DNA from: Limnohabitans sp. Rim47
GTDB taxonomy: Bacteria; Pseudomonadota; Gammaproteobacteria; Burkholderiales; Burkholderiaceae_C
Direction: 5' to 3'
Length of the DNA stretch: 64,000 nucleotides
NCBI RefSeq assembly: GCF_001517545.1
Contig: NZ_FBYA01000003.1
Location: 125,128 to 189,127 of the forward strand
Below are positions 38,855-48,606 of this stretch, in pieces (within the stretch, counting starts at the first letter, position 1; each line of letters starts with the position of its first letter). The notes below the pieces were generated by a model, which saw only the letters and a list, made by a program, of their open reading frames with translations, was not told where the DNA came from and did no database searches. The translations under genes were made by a program, and so were the position numbers.

Positions 38855-38931
38855 TGGCAGGGGAAGAAGGACTCGAACCTTCGCATGCTGGAATCAAAAT
38901 CCAGTGCCTTAACCAACTTGGCGACTCCCCT
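38855..38931 (-). tRNA. tRNA-Gln (anticodon TTG)
   Basis: 77 bases with encoded CCA. Acceptor aggggag / ttccccu-type pairing (7th pair G-U), anticodon stem ctgga/tccag with loop ttttgat, anticodon TTG. It lies between ispE (34 bases) and prs (41 bases) on the same strand, with no terminator on either side, so it is probably cut out of an ispE-prs transcript. Confidence 0.96.
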
Positions 38932-38965
38932 ACACGGGTTGACCGCTAAAACAGCGATCTACCGA

Positions 38966-39811
38966 TCAACTATCGCTGGACGCCCAGCCCAATAAAGGGT
39001 GAACTTCCATATTGCTGCATTTGCGCATTTGCCAGTGGTCTGGGACCGGACTCGGCGTCATGCCTGTTGTGCAATGTGCGAACACTGCACTGCCAGAACC
39101 CGTCATCTTGCTATTCATGCCTGCTTTAGAAAGCACTTGAAGTGCTTTAGAAACATCAGGACAAATTGCTTGAGCAACAGGTTGCAGATCATTGTGACCG
39201 AAGTCATATGGCGCTGCAGCGAAGACCGAAATTATAGCAGGCTTTGTGGCGCGTTGAAGCGCTGGGTGCGTAAAAATTTGAGAAGTCTCAACACCTGAGT
39301 CGGGTTTGAGCACCCAAAACTGCGCCGGCGGCAAGGAAATCGGGGTGATTTGCTCGCCCACGCCCTCTACCCAGGCGTTGTGTCCACGCAAGAAAAAAGG
39401 CACGTCTGCACCCAGTTGCAGCCCCAGTTTTTCGAGTGCGGGAAGGCCCAGCTTCAATTCCCACAGCTGGTTGAGTGCCAGCAGGCATGTGGCTGCGTCA
39501 GAAGACCCGCCGCCCATGCCAGCTTGGGCCGGAATCTGTTTTTCGACGGCGATGTGAGCGCCCTGTGTGCAGCCCGTGTGCCGTTGCAGCAGTCTGGCGG
39601 CGCGGGTGATCAGGTCGTCGGCAGGCAGAGCGATGGTCAGGTCTTCGCGACTGATGGTGCCGTCTGAGCGTTTTTCGAAGTGAAGGGTGTCGCACCAATC
39701 AATGAGCATGAACACCGATTGAAGCAGGTGATAGCCATCAGGGCGTTGGCCTGTGATGTGCAAAAACAAATTGAGTTTGGCCGGTGCAGGCACGTCGTTC
39801 AGCTGTTTCAT
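38966..39811 (-). CDS. ispE: 4-diphosphocytidyl-2-C-methyl-D-erythritol kinase
   Basis: GHMP kinase of the MEP pathway, 281 residues. N-terminal VPAPAKLNLFLHITGQRPDG with the conserved Lys, ATP loop PAQAGMGGGSSDAA, and the C-terminal SGSAVFA motif. ATG 39811 is preferred over the TTG two codons upstream. Order lolB-ispE-tRNA-Gln-prs is typical. Confidence 0.97.
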   Translation of the reverse strand: MKQLNDVPAPAKLNLFLHITGQRPDGYHLLQSVFMLIDWCDTLHFEKRSDGTISREDLTIALPADDLITRAARLLQRHTGCTQGAHIAVEKQIPAQAGMGGGSSDAATCLLALNQLWELKLGLPALEKLGLQLGADVPFFLRGHNAWVEGVGEQITPISLPPAQFWVLKPDSGVETSQIFTHPALQRATKPAIISVFAAAPYDFGHNDLQPVAQAICPDVSKALQVLSKAGMNSKMTGSGSAVFAHCTTGMTPSPVPDHWQMRKCSNMEVHPLLGWASSDS

Positions 39812-39846
39812 GGGCAAGATTGTCGTCAGCGTTTGGGCGAGACTGT

Positions 39847-40347
39847 TCAGCGGTCGAGCAGGACGCGCAAAACAGCTTCGGGGGCGGGCGTGCTTCTGCG
39901 CGCGGTCAAACGGCCTTCAGGGCGTGCGGAAAAGTCCACTTGCCAGCCGGGCACATCGGCGGCTTTTCCCTCCAGCCATTGAAACAGAGCGGCAATGGGC
40001 AAGTCTGTGCCCGTCAGACGTTGGCTCAGGCTTTGCAGGTTGCTGCTTTCGGTCTTGTCTTGACCTTGTTCTAACCAGGCGGCTTGGGGCGTCCAGCTGA
40101 GGCGTGCCAAGGTGGTTCCGATGGGGCTGAGCAAAGTCATTTGGCCTTGTTCGGCTGAGCCTTGCAGCTCAAAACTGGCGCTCCAACTCTGCGGTGGCGT
40201 GCTGAGCAGTTGCAGCGCCAGACGCCCGGACCAGAACGTCGTGGTGTCAGTGGCTTGGGGAGGCGGGGTGGCGCAGCCTGCCAAAGCGAGCATGCCAAAA
40301 CCACACACGCACAACCATGCTCGACGCTGCAGTGCGTTTCGCTTCAT
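39847..40347 (-). CDS. lolB: Outer-membrane lipoprotein LolB
   Basis: Receives lipoproteins from LolA and inserts them into the outer membrane. 166 residues: signal peptide with lipobox LAGC (Cys near 25), then SGRLALQLLS, SFELQGSAEQGQMTLLSPIG and WLEGKAADVPGW, which fit the LolB fold. Start overlaps the TPR gene stop by 4 bases (ATGA). Confidence 0.92.
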   Translation of the reverse strand: MKRNALQRRAWLCVCGFGMLALAGCATPPPQATDTTTFWSGRLALQLLSTPPQSWSASFELQGSAEQGQMTLLSPIGTTLARLSWTPQAAWLEQGQDKTESSNLQSLSQRLTGTDLPIAALFQWLEGKAADVPGWQVDFSARPEGRLTARRSTPAPEAVLRVLLDR

Positions 40348-42077
40348 GGTTTGAAGTTAAAGCGTTTGAGGGTTTCAACCAGGGTTTCGTTGTCGGCTTT
40401 GAGCAGCAGGCCTTCGCGCCAGATGGTGCCAGCTTCACGGGTTTGGCCAGTGGTCCAGAGAACTTCGCCCAGGTGGGCTGCAATCTCGGCATCGGGCCTG
40501 GATTTGTAGGCAGCTTGCAAAATAGCCAAAGCCTCTTTGTGCTTGCCCTGACGGAACGTGACCCAACCCAGGCTGTCTTGAATGTAGGCGTCCTGAGGAG
40601 ATAACTGCACGGCTTTTTCGATCAACTGTTGTGCTTCGTCGAGGCGAATATTCCGGTCCGCCAGTGAGTAACCCAGTGCATTGAATGCGTGCGCGTCCTG
40701 AGGGGCTTTGGCCATGAGTTGGCGCAGCAGGGCTTCCATCTCGTCAACGCGTTTGAGTTTTTCGCAAATCAGGGCCAACTCGGAGATCATCTCGGTGTCA
40801 TCGGGTGTGTTGTCCAGCGCCGCTTTGACCAGTGCGTAAGCGGCTTGGGCTTCGCGGTGTTCACGCAGCCAGAACGATTGGGTCAAAACCTTGCGTCGGG
40901 CTTGTTCCGCGTTGGCAGGTTTGATCTGTGCCAGCACGTGCCGTGCTTCGTCCAGGCGACCTTGTTGGGCCAGAAGGGCGGCTTGTCGGCTGGCCAATTT
41001 GATGGGGTCTGCGCCAGCAGGCACTCGAGCCAGCCATTGGTTGGCACGTTCCAGTTGTCCATTCTTTTGAGCGATTTGTGCCAAAGCCATCAATGCTTCG
41101 GCCAGTCCGGCTTGGTGTTCTGGTGTTTTGCTGTTGGCGACGAGGTCCACATACTTTTCCAGGCGTTTTTCTGCCTCGGGCAGTTGGCCGTTTTCCAGCA
41201 ACACCAAGCCATGAATCAGCCAGCCTTCTGCGAAATCGGGGTGTTTGGCGTTGAGTTGCATCAGTTGCCCAACGGCCTCTGCAGAAAGCTGCAGGCTGAG
41301 CAAGGTCCGGGCATAGCCCAAGCGCAATTCAGGCACAACATCGGTTTTCATGGCCGCGTCGACCATCGGTTTGAGGCTGCTGTTGGCGCTGACCATCAAA
41401 CTCAGGGCCAGTACCAATGGGCCTGTGGCCTTGGGATCTGCTGCGTGTCCTTTGGTGGCAGCATCGACCGCGCGGCTAATTTGACCTGCGTCACGCCGCA
41501 TGCGGCCCACGGTTGTCCACGCAGAAGCAGACGTTTGGGGATGGTTGAGCGCTTGGGTCAAAGCTTTTTCGACCACATCAGAGGCTAACTGCTTGTCTTG
41601 CACCACACCAAACAAACGCGGCACTGAGGCAATGGCGCCTTGCTGCTCGTCGAGAGGTAGTTCATGAATGGATACCGCAAGGGCTTTGCCGGCTTCTTCG
41701 ATGCGGTTCAAGGCAAGCAAAATTTGAAGCACATAGCGGTTAGCTTCAATCGCAGTAGGGATTTCTCTTTTCCAGCTCTGTGCCGCCTGCAACGCGGCAT
41801 CGCCGGAGCGGGCTTGCAGTGCCATGTCGACGGCGCGTTGAAACAAGGCCGGGTCGCGGGTTTTACGGGCGGCGTCGAGCAGGATGGAAAAACCACTGCC
41901 TGGTGAGCCTTGGCGGACATTCAACTCACCCAGCAAGATTTGGTAAAACAAGACGGCGTCAAGGGCCGACTGTGGGGGTGGGGCCTGTGTTTGGGGTGCT
42001 GCAGGCTGCGCCCAAGCACCGACGACACACGAGGACAAGACAGCAAGTCGAAACCAGAATTTCATGTCGGCCATCAT
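40344..42077 (-). CDS. Exported tetratricopeptide-repeat protein
   Basis: 577 residues. Signal peptide ending near VVGAWAQ, a short Pro/Gln linker, then helical TPR-like repeats through to the end; the clearest are in ALLRQLMAKAPQDAHAFNAL, GYSLADRNIRLDEAQQLIEK and DSLGWVTFRQGKHKEALAIL. Probably a periplasmic or outer-membrane-associated scaffold; role unknown, though its coupling to lolB hints at envelope assembly. ATG 42077 has an aaggtgg site 10 or so bases upstream; ATG 42065 is an alternative. Divergent from mutM. Confidence 0.85.
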   Translation of the reverse strand: MMADMKFWFRLAVLSSCVVGAWAQPAAPQTQAPPPQSALDAVLFYQILLGELNVRQGSPGSGFSILLDAARKTRDPALFQRAVDMALQARSGDAALQAAQSWKREIPTAIEANRYVLQILLALNRIEEAGKALAVSIHELPLDEQQGAIASVPRLFGVVQDKQLASDVVEKALTQALNHPQTSASAWTTVGRMRRDAGQISRAVDAATKGHAADPKATGPLVLALSLMVSANSSLKPMVDAAMKTDVVPELRLGYARTLLSLQLSAEAVGQLMQLNAKHPDFAEGWLIHGLVLLENGQLPEAEKRLEKYVDLVANSKTPEHQAGLAEALMALAQIAQKNGQLERANQWLARVPAGADPIKLASRQAALLAQQGRLDEARHVLAQIKPANAEQARRKVLTQSFWLREHREAQAAYALVKAALDNTPDDTEMISELALICEKLKRVDEMEALLRQLMAKAPQDAHAFNALGYSLADRNIRLDEAQQLIEKAVQLSPQDAYIQDSLGWVTFRQGKHKEALAILQAAYKSRPDAEIAAHLGEVLWTTGQTREAGTIWREGLLLKADNETLVETLKRFNFKP

Positions 42078-42142
42078 AATCCAGCCACCTTTTAATCAAG
42101 TGCGTCCAGGGCAGATTGCCCTCTTGGGCGTCTACCCTTCGC

Positions 42143-42958
42143 ATGCCTGAACTCCCCGAAGTTGAAGTGACCCGTCGCAGTTTTGCGAACCGGATAGCCT
42201 CCGCCAAAATTTTGGCTTTGCACATGGGCAAACCCCTGCGCTGGCCTTTGGGGCTGTCACCTCAAAGCCTGGTGGGCCAGCAGGTGCTGGGTGTTCGCCG
42301 ACGGGGCAAATACCTTTTGCTCGATCTGGATCAGGGGCTGTTGTTGGTGCACCTGGGCATGTCGGGCAGCTTGAATTTTGCGCCCACTCAGCCCGAAGCC
42401 GGGCCTCATGACCACATGGATCTGGTCACCGACAAAGGGGTGTTGCGCTTGCATGACCCGCGCCGTTTTGGTGCGGTGGTCTGGGCTCCCTCAGAGGCCT
42501 CCCCCGAAGCACAAAAGTTGCTGGGGCGGTTGGGTGTGGAGCCGTTGAATGGCCAGTTTGATGTTGCCGCTTTTGCCGACGCCCTGAAAAAGCGCCAGTC
42601 CGCCATCAAGCAGGTGCTGTTGGCGGGCGATGTGGTGGTGGGGGTGGGCAATATTTATGCGTCCGAAGCTTTGTTCATGGCCGGTATCCGGCCGACCACC
42701 AAGGCGGCGCGTTTGTCCAGGCCGCGTGTGGCCAAGTTGCATGCCGCCATTGTTCAGGTGCTGAACCGCGCAGTAGAGCAAGGCGGCAGTTCACTCAAAG
42801 ATTTTGTCAGCGCCGAGGGCCGTACCGGCTACTTTCAGCTCGAGGCTGCCGTGTACGGCCGTGCGGGTGAGCCTTGCCGTGTCTGTGGCACCCCGATCCG
42901 GTCCATGCTGCAAGGCCAACGCACCACTTTTTATTGCCCCGTATGCCAGAAACCCTGA
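42143..42958 (+). CDS. mutM: Formamidopyrimidine-DNA glycosylase
   Basis: Removes 8-oxoG and FaPy lesions; bifunctional glycosylase/AP lyase, 271 residues. Catalytic Pro2-Glu3 in MPELPEVEV, the helix-two-turn-helix [13 protein letters not shown], and C-terminal zinc finger [11 protein letters not shown]...CPVCQ. Its stop overlaps the mutY start (TGATG), joining the two halves of the GO oxidised-guanine repair system in one operon. Confidence 0.97.
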   Translation: MPELPEVEVTRRSFANRIASAKILALHMGKPLRWPLGLSPQSLVGQQVLGVRRRGKYLLLDLDQGLLLVHLGMSGSLNFAPTQPEAGPHDHMDLVTDKGVLRLHDPRRFGAVVWAPSEASPEAQKLLGRLGVEPLNGQFDVAAFADALKKRQSAIKQVLLAGDVVVGVGNIYASEALFMAGIRPTTKAARLSRPRVAKLHAAIVQVLNRAVEQGGSSLKDFVSAEGRTGYFQLEAAVYGRAGEPCRVCGTPIRSMLQGQRTTFYCPVCQKP

Positions 42959-43995
42959 TGCGTCCACTCCAAGATTTGCCCGAAGGTTTTGCCCGTCGCA
43001 TGGTGGATTGGCAGCGCCAGCACGGCCGCCAAGGCTTGCCGTGGCAAAACACCCAAGACCCTTACCGCGTCTGGTTGTCCGAGATCATGTTGCAGCAGAC
43101 CCAAGTGACGACCGTGCTCGACTATTTCCCCCGGTTCTTGACGCGTTTTCCTGATGTGTCTGCTTTGGCGGCCGCACCACAAGATGATGTGTTGGCGCTG
43201 TGGAGTGGCTTGGGCTATTACAGCCGCGCGCGCAATTTGCACAAGTGTGCGCAAGAGGTGATGGGGCGCTTTGGCGGGGCGTTTCCCCGCCTTGCCGAAG
43301 ACCTGCAAACCCTGCCGGGCATTGGCCGCTCCACCGCTGCAGCGATTGCGGCGTTTTGCTTTCAGGAGCGTGCAGCGATTTTGGACGGCAATGTCAAACG
43401 CGTGCTGACCCGCGTGCTGGGCTATGGCGATGACTTGGCAGTGCTCAAAAATGAAAGGGCTTTGTGGGCTCTGGCGCAAGCATTGTTGCCAGAAAAACCA
43501 GTCGACATGCCGCGCTATACCCAGGCCCTGATGGATTTGGGTGCCACCGTTTGTTTGCCTCGCAAGGCGCAGTGCGAAGCGTGTCCGGTCAGCGGTTTGT
43601 GCCAGGCCAAAGCGCAGGGTGAGCCTCTGGCTTATCCCGTCAAGACCCGCAAACTCAAGCGTTCCAGCGCCACTTTGTGGTTGCTGTGGGCGGTCAATGC
43701 ACAGGGTCAGGTTTGGCTGCAAAAACGGCCCGACAAAGGCATCTGGGCGGGCTTGTTCAGTTTGCCGGTATTTGATTCAGAAGATGAATTGCTGGCGGCC
43801 TGGGCGCAAGGGCAAAGTGCGCATTACATGGCGTCGTGGAAGCATGTGTTGACCCACCGCGATCTTTATTTGCACCCCGTGCGGATGACGGGCAGTGCCA
43901 CGCATGCGCCAGTGTGCGAAGGGCAGTGGGTGGATGCCGATACTTGGCCCAATATGGGCTTGCCTGCCCCGATCAGGACTTTGTTGATGGCCTGA
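42958..43995 (+). CDS. mutY: A/G-specific adenine glycosylase
   Basis: Removes A mispaired with 8-oxoG. 345 residues from ATG 42958 (overlapping the mutM stop); ATG 42943 would add five residues. Catalytic Glu42 (SEIMLQQTQV), helix-hairpin-helix LPGIGRSTAAAIAAF, catalytic Asp143 (ILDGNVKRVL), [4Fe-4S] cysteines 199, 206, 209, 215, and a C-terminal NUDIX-like 8-oxoG recognition domain. Confidence 0.97.
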   Translation: MRPLQDLPEGFARRMVDWQRQHGRQGLPWQNTQDPYRVWLSEIMLQQTQVTTVLDYFPRFLTRFPDVSALAAAPQDDVLALWSGLGYYSRARNLHKCAQEVMGRFGGAFPRLAEDLQTLPGIGRSTAAAIAAFCFQERAAILDGNVKRVLTRVLGYGDDLAVLKNERALWALAQALLPEKPVDMPRYTQALMDLGATVCLPRKAQCEACPVSGLCQAKAQGEPLAYPVKTRKLKRSSATLWLLWAVNAQGQVWLQKRPDKGIWAGLFSLPVFDSEDELLAAWAQGQSAHYMASWKHVLTHRDLYLHPVRMTGSATHAPVCEGQWVDADTWPNMGLPAPIRTLLMA

Positions 43996-44093
43996 CGCAC
44001 TTGTTAACTTGGCCCTGAATGATGCTGCGGATGTGCTTTTTGGCGCGGTCGTTGAGGTGCAAGCGCCAGTCACCGGATGACACTCGACCGGTT

Positions 44094-44951
44094 TCAGATG
44101 GCGTCAAGTTCGCGGTGCCGTTTGAGTGTGAGCCAGCGGGCTCCAAAGTTGTATGCCAATTGCTCGACCATGAAGACCGAGCGGTGTTGGCCCCCGGTGC
44201 AACCGATGGCCACCGTGACATAGCTGCGGTGATCGCGTTCAATGGCAGGAATCCATTGCTTGAGGAAGCCTTCAATCTGCAGCTGCATTTGAACGAATTC
44301 TTCTGACTGGCGCAGGTAAGCCTGCACAGGCTCATCACGTCCGGTCAAGGGTTTCAATGCGCTTTCGTAATGCGGATTGGGCAGCATGCGCACATCAAAT
44401 ACATAGTCTGCATCGGTGGGAATGCCGCGTTTGAAAGCAAAGGATTCAAACACCAGCGTCAGCTGGGCCAAGGGGGCGCTGACCAGGGTTTTGATGTAGG
44501 TTTGCAGTTGAGCAGAGCGCAGCAAACTGGTGTCAATGACGTGCGCGCGCTCGCGCAAGTCGGCCAGCAATTCGCGTTCGAACTCGATGGTTTCAAAAAG
44601 CGCTTTGTCACTTTGGGGCTTGCTGCCGCCCGACAAGGGGTGTTTGCGGCGCGTTTCTGAATAGCGGCGCTGCAAGGTGTCAGAGGTCGCATCCAAAAAC
44701 ACAGATTTAACCGTCATGCCCATGTCGCGCAGCAGGGCCATTTGCTCGGGCATCAGGTGCAATGAGTTGGCACTGCGCACATCGATGGCAATCGCCAAGC
44801 GTTGCTCTTTTTGTTGCTCTTCGAGTTTGACAAAGGGGATCAGTAACTCGGGGGGCAGGTTGTCGACGCAGTAGTAACCAGCGTCTTCAAGCGCGTGCAA
44901 GGCGACCGATTTGCCGGAGCCGGACATGCCGGTGATCAAGATGATGTCCAT
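44094..44951 (-). CDS. rapZ: RNase adapter protein RapZ
   Basis: 285-residue P-loop nucleotide-binding protein; in E. coli it presents the sRNA GlmZ to RNase E. Walker [12 protein letters not shown] at 8-18, Walker B-like [19 protein letters not shown], and the C-terminal [17 protein letters not shown]. Starts 3 bases downstream of the recN stop. RNase E itself is encoded at 56 kb. I see no glmY/glmZ in the window. About 100 bases between its stop and mutY hold no recognisable gene. Confidence 0.96.
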   Translation of the reverse strand: MDIILITGMSGSGKSVALHALEDAGYYCVDNLPPELLIPFVKLEEQQKEQRLAIAIDVRSANSLHLMPEQMALLRDMGMTVKSVFLDATSDTLQRRYSETRRKHPLSGGSKPQSDKALFETIEFERELLADLRERAHVIDTSLLRSAQLQTYIKTLVSAPLAQLTLVFESFAFKRGIPTDADYVFDVRMLPNPHYESALKPLTGRDEPVQAYLRQSEEFVQMQLQIEGFLKQWIPAIERDHRSYVTVAIGCTGGQHRSVFMVEQLAYNFGARWLTLKRHRELDAI

Positions 44952-44953
44952 GC

Positions 44954-46639
44954 TCAGTGGTGTGTGGCTTTTCGGCCCGTGGGTTTCAAAGTGGCATCGC
45001 CCAGCATTTCTTTGGCGTGGGCCAAGGTGGTGTCCGACAGCTTTTCGCCACCCAGCATTCGTGCGATTTCGCTCACACGCGCTTCGCTTTCGACCGCCCG
45101 CACCTGGCTGCTGACTTGTCCATGGGCAGCCGCTTTGCTGACCAGTAAATGGTGGTCAGCACAGGCGGCTACCTGGGGCAGGTGAGTGACGGCCAACACT
45201 TGGCGGTGCACACCCAGCTGTTTCATCAGTCGGCCCACAGTTTCTGCCACAGCGCCGCCCACACCCGAGTCCACTTCGTCAAAAATCAGGGTGCCGGCCT
45301 CGCCCAGCTCGCTGGTGGTCACCGCGATGGCCAGCGCGATGCGAGACAGCTCACCGCCAGAGGCCACTTTGCCCACCGGGCGCGGTGTGCTGCCCTCGTG
45401 ACCGGCGACCAAAAAGCTGACTTCTTCAAGGCCATGTTGCGCAGGCGCGTCCAGCGCCTGCAGTTGCACTTCAAGGCGGCCGCCTTGCATGCCCAGTTGT
45501 TGCATGGCGCTGCTGACGGCTTGGGCCAGTGGCTTGGCCGCTTGTTGACGTTGGCGAGAGACCGCTTTGGCTTCTTTCATGCATGCGGCTTGTGCGGTTT
45601 GCTCGGCTTTTTGCAGGTTGTCCAGATCGGCTGCCGCATCGAGTTGCACCAATTCTTGGCGCCAGGCCGAGAGTGTCTGCGGCAATTCGTCGGGTGTTTT
45701 TTTGTAGCGGCGGGCCAGCGACAACCACTGGCCCATGCGTTCGTCGAGCTGGGCCAGGTGTGCTGGGTCCAGGTCGGTTTTGCGCAAATAAGCGTGCAGG
45801 CTGTGGGCCACGTCTTCGGCCTGGGCTTGGGCGGACGTCAGCACGTCGGCCAGTGCATGGAACTCAGGCTCAAATGGCCCCAGCGACTGCAGGGTTTGAA
45901 TGGCGCGGGACAACTGGCGCAACGCACCGCCCTCGTCATCGCCTTCAAGCAAGAGGGTGGCTTGATTGGCCCCGTCGATCAAGGCCTGCGCGTTAGCCAA
46001 GCGGCTGTGCTGCGTGCTCAGGTCTTGCCATTCACCAATTTGGGGGTTGAGCTTTTCAAGTTCGCCGATTTGCCAGGCCAGCCGTTCGCGTTCGTTGGCC
46101 AATGTGCTTTGCGCTTGCTGGGCTTCGGCCAGGGCTTGTTGGGCTTGTCGCCAAACTTGCCACGCGGCTTTGAGTGGTCGGATATCTGTGCCCGCATAGG
46201 CGTCAAGCAGGCCACGCACCGCGTCGGGTCGGGTCAGGCTTTGCCAGGCGTGTTGGCCATGGATGTCCAGCAGTTGTTCCCCCAGTTCGCGCAATTGCGT
46301 GGCGGTGGCTGGGCTGCCATTGATCCATGCGCGGCTTTTGCCCGAGGTGTCCACCGTGCGGCGCAGCAGCAATTGAGCGTTGGCATCGAAACCGGCGGCT
46401 TCGAGCCAGGTCTGGATGGCGTGCGTGGGCTCGAATTCGGCGCAGACTTCGCAGCGGGTGGCGCCTTCGCGCACTACGCCCGATTCGGCACGCGCACCCA
46501 AGGCCAGTTGCAGGGCATCGATCAAGATGGATTTGCCCGCGCCAGTTTCGCCGGTCAGCACACTGAAGCCGCTGTCCAGATCGAGTTCGAGTTCGTGCAC
46601 GATCACAAAATCGCGCAGGGTGATGTGCGTCAGTGCCAC
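44954..46639 (-). CDS. recN: DNA repair protein RecN
   Basis: SMC-like ATPase for double-strand-break repair, 561 residues. Walker [16 protein letters not shown] near 30-45, long coiled coils at about 150-370, signature [16 protein letters not shown] and Walker [15 protein letters not shown]. Starts with GTG 46639 ([11 protein letters not shown]). Order nadK-recN-rapZ on the minus strand. Confidence 0.96.
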   Translation of the reverse strand: MALTHITLRDFVIVHELELDLDSGFSVLTGETGAGKSILIDALQLALGARAESGVVREGATRCEVCAEFEPTHAIQTWLEAAGFDANAQLLLRRTVDTSGKSRAWINGSPATATQLRELGEQLLDIHGQHAWQSLTRPDAVRGLLDAYAGTDIRPLKAAWQVWRQAQQALAEAQQAQSTLANERERLAWQIGELEKLNPQIGEWQDLSTQHSRLANAQALIDGANQATLLLEGDDEGGALRQLSRAIQTLQSLGPFEPEFHALADVLTSAQAQAEDVAHSLHAYLRKTDLDPAHLAQLDERMGQWLSLARRYKKTPDELPQTLSAWRQELVQLDAAADLDNLQKAEQTAQAACMKEAKAVSRQRQQAAKPLAQAVSSAMQQLGMQGGRLEVQLQALDAPAQHGLEEVSFLVAGHEGSTPRPVGKVASGGELSRIALAIAVTTSELGEAGTLIFDEVDSGVGGAVAETVGRLMKQLGVHRQVLAVTHLPQVAACADHHLLVSKAAAHGQVSSQVRAVESEARVSEIARMLGGEKLSDTTLAHAKEMLGDATLKPTGRKATHH

Positions 46640-46642
46640 GGC

Positions 46643-47536
46643 TTAAACACCCTCATTCCAGTGCATTTTTTTGCGCAAGGTGTCGAAGTAGTTCCAGCCA
46701 GCGGGGTGCAAAAACCGCACTTTGTGCTCAGATCTTTGCACTGTGATGCGGTCGCCCAGCATCAGTTCGGCCAGCGATTGCATGTCAAAGTTGGCGCTGA
46801 CGTAGCGCCCAGCCACGATTTCAATGCTGATCTCTGAAGATTCGGGCAGCACGATCGGGCGGTTGGACAAGGTGTGTGGCGCGATGGGCGCCATGACCCA
46901 GCCGCCAATAGACGGGTGCATCAAGGGGCCGCCGACCGACAGTGAATAAGCGGTGGAGCCCGTGGGCGTGGCGATGATCAAGCCGTCAGCACGCTGGGTG
47001 GCCACAAAGCGGCCATCGACTTCGACGCGCAGCTCCACCATGCCGGAGGTGCCGCCTCGGTTGACGACCACGTCGTTCATGGCCAAAGCGCTGAACACGC
47101 TGCGCTGGTCACGCATGACGTGAGCTTGCAGCAAGCTGCGGTCTTCGGTCTGGTAATTGCCTTGCAGCATGGGCTGCAACACATCTTGGTAGCTTTGAAT
47201 CGGGATGTCTGTGATGAAGCCGAGACGCCCCTGGTTGATGCCGATCAGGGGCAGGGCGTAGCGGGCCATCTGGCGACCAATGCCCAGCATGGTGCCGTCG
47301 CCGCCAATCACCAAACCCAGATCGCACTGCGTGCCGATCTCGGCCATCTCCAACATGGGGTATTGGTTCAGCCCAGTGTGCAAGGCGGTCTCTTTGTCCA
47401 GCACCACATCGCAACCTTGCCGTGTCAGGAACTGGGCCACATCGTCCAGAACACGCCGTGAACTCTCAAGCCCCCCACCGTGGGCGGTGGTGTGGTACTT
47501 GCCAAAGAGCGCAACATGACGGAATTTGGATCTCAT
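46643..47536 (-). CDS. nadK: NAD kinase
   Basis: Phosphorylates NAD+ to NADP+. 297 residues from ATG 47536 ([14 protein letters not shown]). Seen: [15 protein letters not shown] with the catalytic Asp, [17 protein letters not shown], and [17 protein letters not shown]. Three bases separate its stop from the recN start. Divergent from hrcA, with only 28 bases between the two starts, so their promoters overlap each other's coding ends. Confidence 0.97.
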   Translation of the reverse strand: MRSKFRHVALFGKYHTTAHGGGLESSRRVLDDVAQFLTRQGCDVVLDKETALHTGLNQYPMLEMAEIGTQCDLGLVIGGDGTMLGIGRQMARYALPLIGINQGRLGFITDIPIQSYQDVLQPMLQGNYQTEDRSLLQAHVMRDQRSVFSALAMNDVVVNRGGTSGMVELRVEVDGRFVATQRADGLIIATPTGSTAYSLSVGGPLMHPSIGGWVMAPIAPHTLSNRPIVLPESSEISIEIVAGRYVSANFDMQSLAELMLGDRITVQRSEHKVRFLHPAGWNYFDTLRKKMHWNEGV

Positions 47537-47564
47537 CCGCAAATTACATCATTAAAATGACCGG

Positions 47565-48569
47565 ATGCTAGATGATCGTGCCAAGTTATTGCTCAAAGCG
47601 CTGGTTGAACGCTATATCGCGGACGGCCAACCTGTGGGTTCGCGCACGCTCTCCAAAGCCTCGGGCCTGGACTTGTCGCCCGCCACCATCCGAAACGTCA
47701 TGTCGGACCTGGAGGAGCTGGGTCTGATTGCCAGCCCGCACACCTCTGCCGGGCGCATTCCAACGAGCCGGGGTTACCGCTTGTTTGTCGACACCATGCT
47801 CACCGTTCAGCGCGATGGTCTGGAGACACCGGCGCTGACGCCAGACCAACCGCAAAGGGTGATTGCCAGCGCAGCCAATTTGCTGTCGAACTTGTCCCAC
47901 TTTGTGGGCGTGGTCATGACGCCGCGCAGACCGTCTGTGTTTCGTCACATCGAGTTTTTGCGATTGTCCGAGCGCCGTTTGTTGGTGATCATTGTTTCCC
48001 CTGAGGGCGATGTTCAAAACAGGATCTTGTTGACGGAGACGGACTACTCCCAAAGCCAGCTGCTGGAAACCTCGAATTTCCTTAATTCGCACTACGCCGG
48101 CATGGCCATTGAGCAAGTGCGCAGCCGTGTGCAGCAAGAATTGGTCAGTTTGCAAAGCGAAATCGCCACGCTCATGCAGGCGGCCGTCAAGGTCAGTACT
48201 GAGGCTCTGGCCGAAGACCAAAACGAAGTGGTCATCGCGGGCGAGCGCAACTTGCTGTCGGTGAGCGACTTTTCCAGTGACATGGGGCATTTGCGCAGGG
48301 CGTTTGATCTTTTTGAGCAAAAAACCCAGCTCATGCGCTTGTTGGATGTATCCAGCCAAGCCGAGGGTGTGCGCATCTATATAGGCGGCGAGAGCCAGAT
48401 CGTGCCCATGCAGGAACTGTCGGTCGTCAGTTCCCCTTATGAGGTGGATGGCCAGATTGTGGGCACGCTGGGCGTGATTGGCCCGACCCGCATGCCCTAT
48501 GACCGAATGATCCAGATCGTCAACATCACCTCGCGCTTGGTCAGCAACGCATTGAGCCAGTCTAAATAA
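47565..48569 (+). CDS. hrcA: Heat-inducible transcription repressor HrcA
   Basis: Represses groE/dnaK operons by binding CIRCE operators. 334 residues: N-terminal winged helix ([40 protein letters not shown]), then the GAF-like and insert domains. No CIRCE element is seen in its own upstream region. Divergent from nadK; an intron-containing tRNA-Ile follows 37 bases downstream. Confidence 0.96.
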   Translation: MLDDRAKLLLKALVERYIADGQPVGSRTLSKASGLDLSPATIRNVMSDLEELGLIASPHTSAGRIPTSRGYRLFVDTMLTVQRDGLETPALTPDQPQRVIASAANLLSNLSHFVGVVMTPRRPSVFRHIEFLRLSERRLLVIIVSPEGDVQNRILLTETDYSQSQLLETSNFLNSHYAGMAIEQVRSRVQQELVSLQSEIATLMQAAVKVSTEALAEDQNEVVIAGERNLLSVSDFSSDMGHLRRAFDLFEQKTQLMRLLDVSSQAEGVRIYIGGESQIVPMQELSVVSSPYEVDGQIVGTLGVIGPTRMPYDRMIQIVNITSRLVSNALSQSK

Positions 48570-48587
48570 ATGGCCGAGTGGCCCGAC

Positions 48588-48593
48588 TACAAT
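48588..48593 (+). promoter_or_regulatory. Putative -10 box of the intron-containing tRNA-Ile gene
   Basis: TACAAT, 13 bases upstream of the tRNA 5' end, giving a start near 48600. No -35 match at 16-18 bases, so read-through from hrcA may contribute. Confidence 0.45.
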
Positions 48594-48606
48594 CAGCAGC
48601 TGTAGT

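Noticed and set aside
37836..38897. N-terminal extension of prs through tRNA-Gln
   Set aside because: The extra 28 residues overlap a complete tRNA and are not part of the PRPP synthetase family.
40689..41588. 299-codon frame antisense to the TPR protein
   Set aside because: No family resemblance and the TPR gene with signal peptide explains the region.
45149..46837. 562-codon open frame antisense to recN
   Set aside because: Shadow of recN; Gln/Gly/His-rich composition and no ribosome site or family resemblance.
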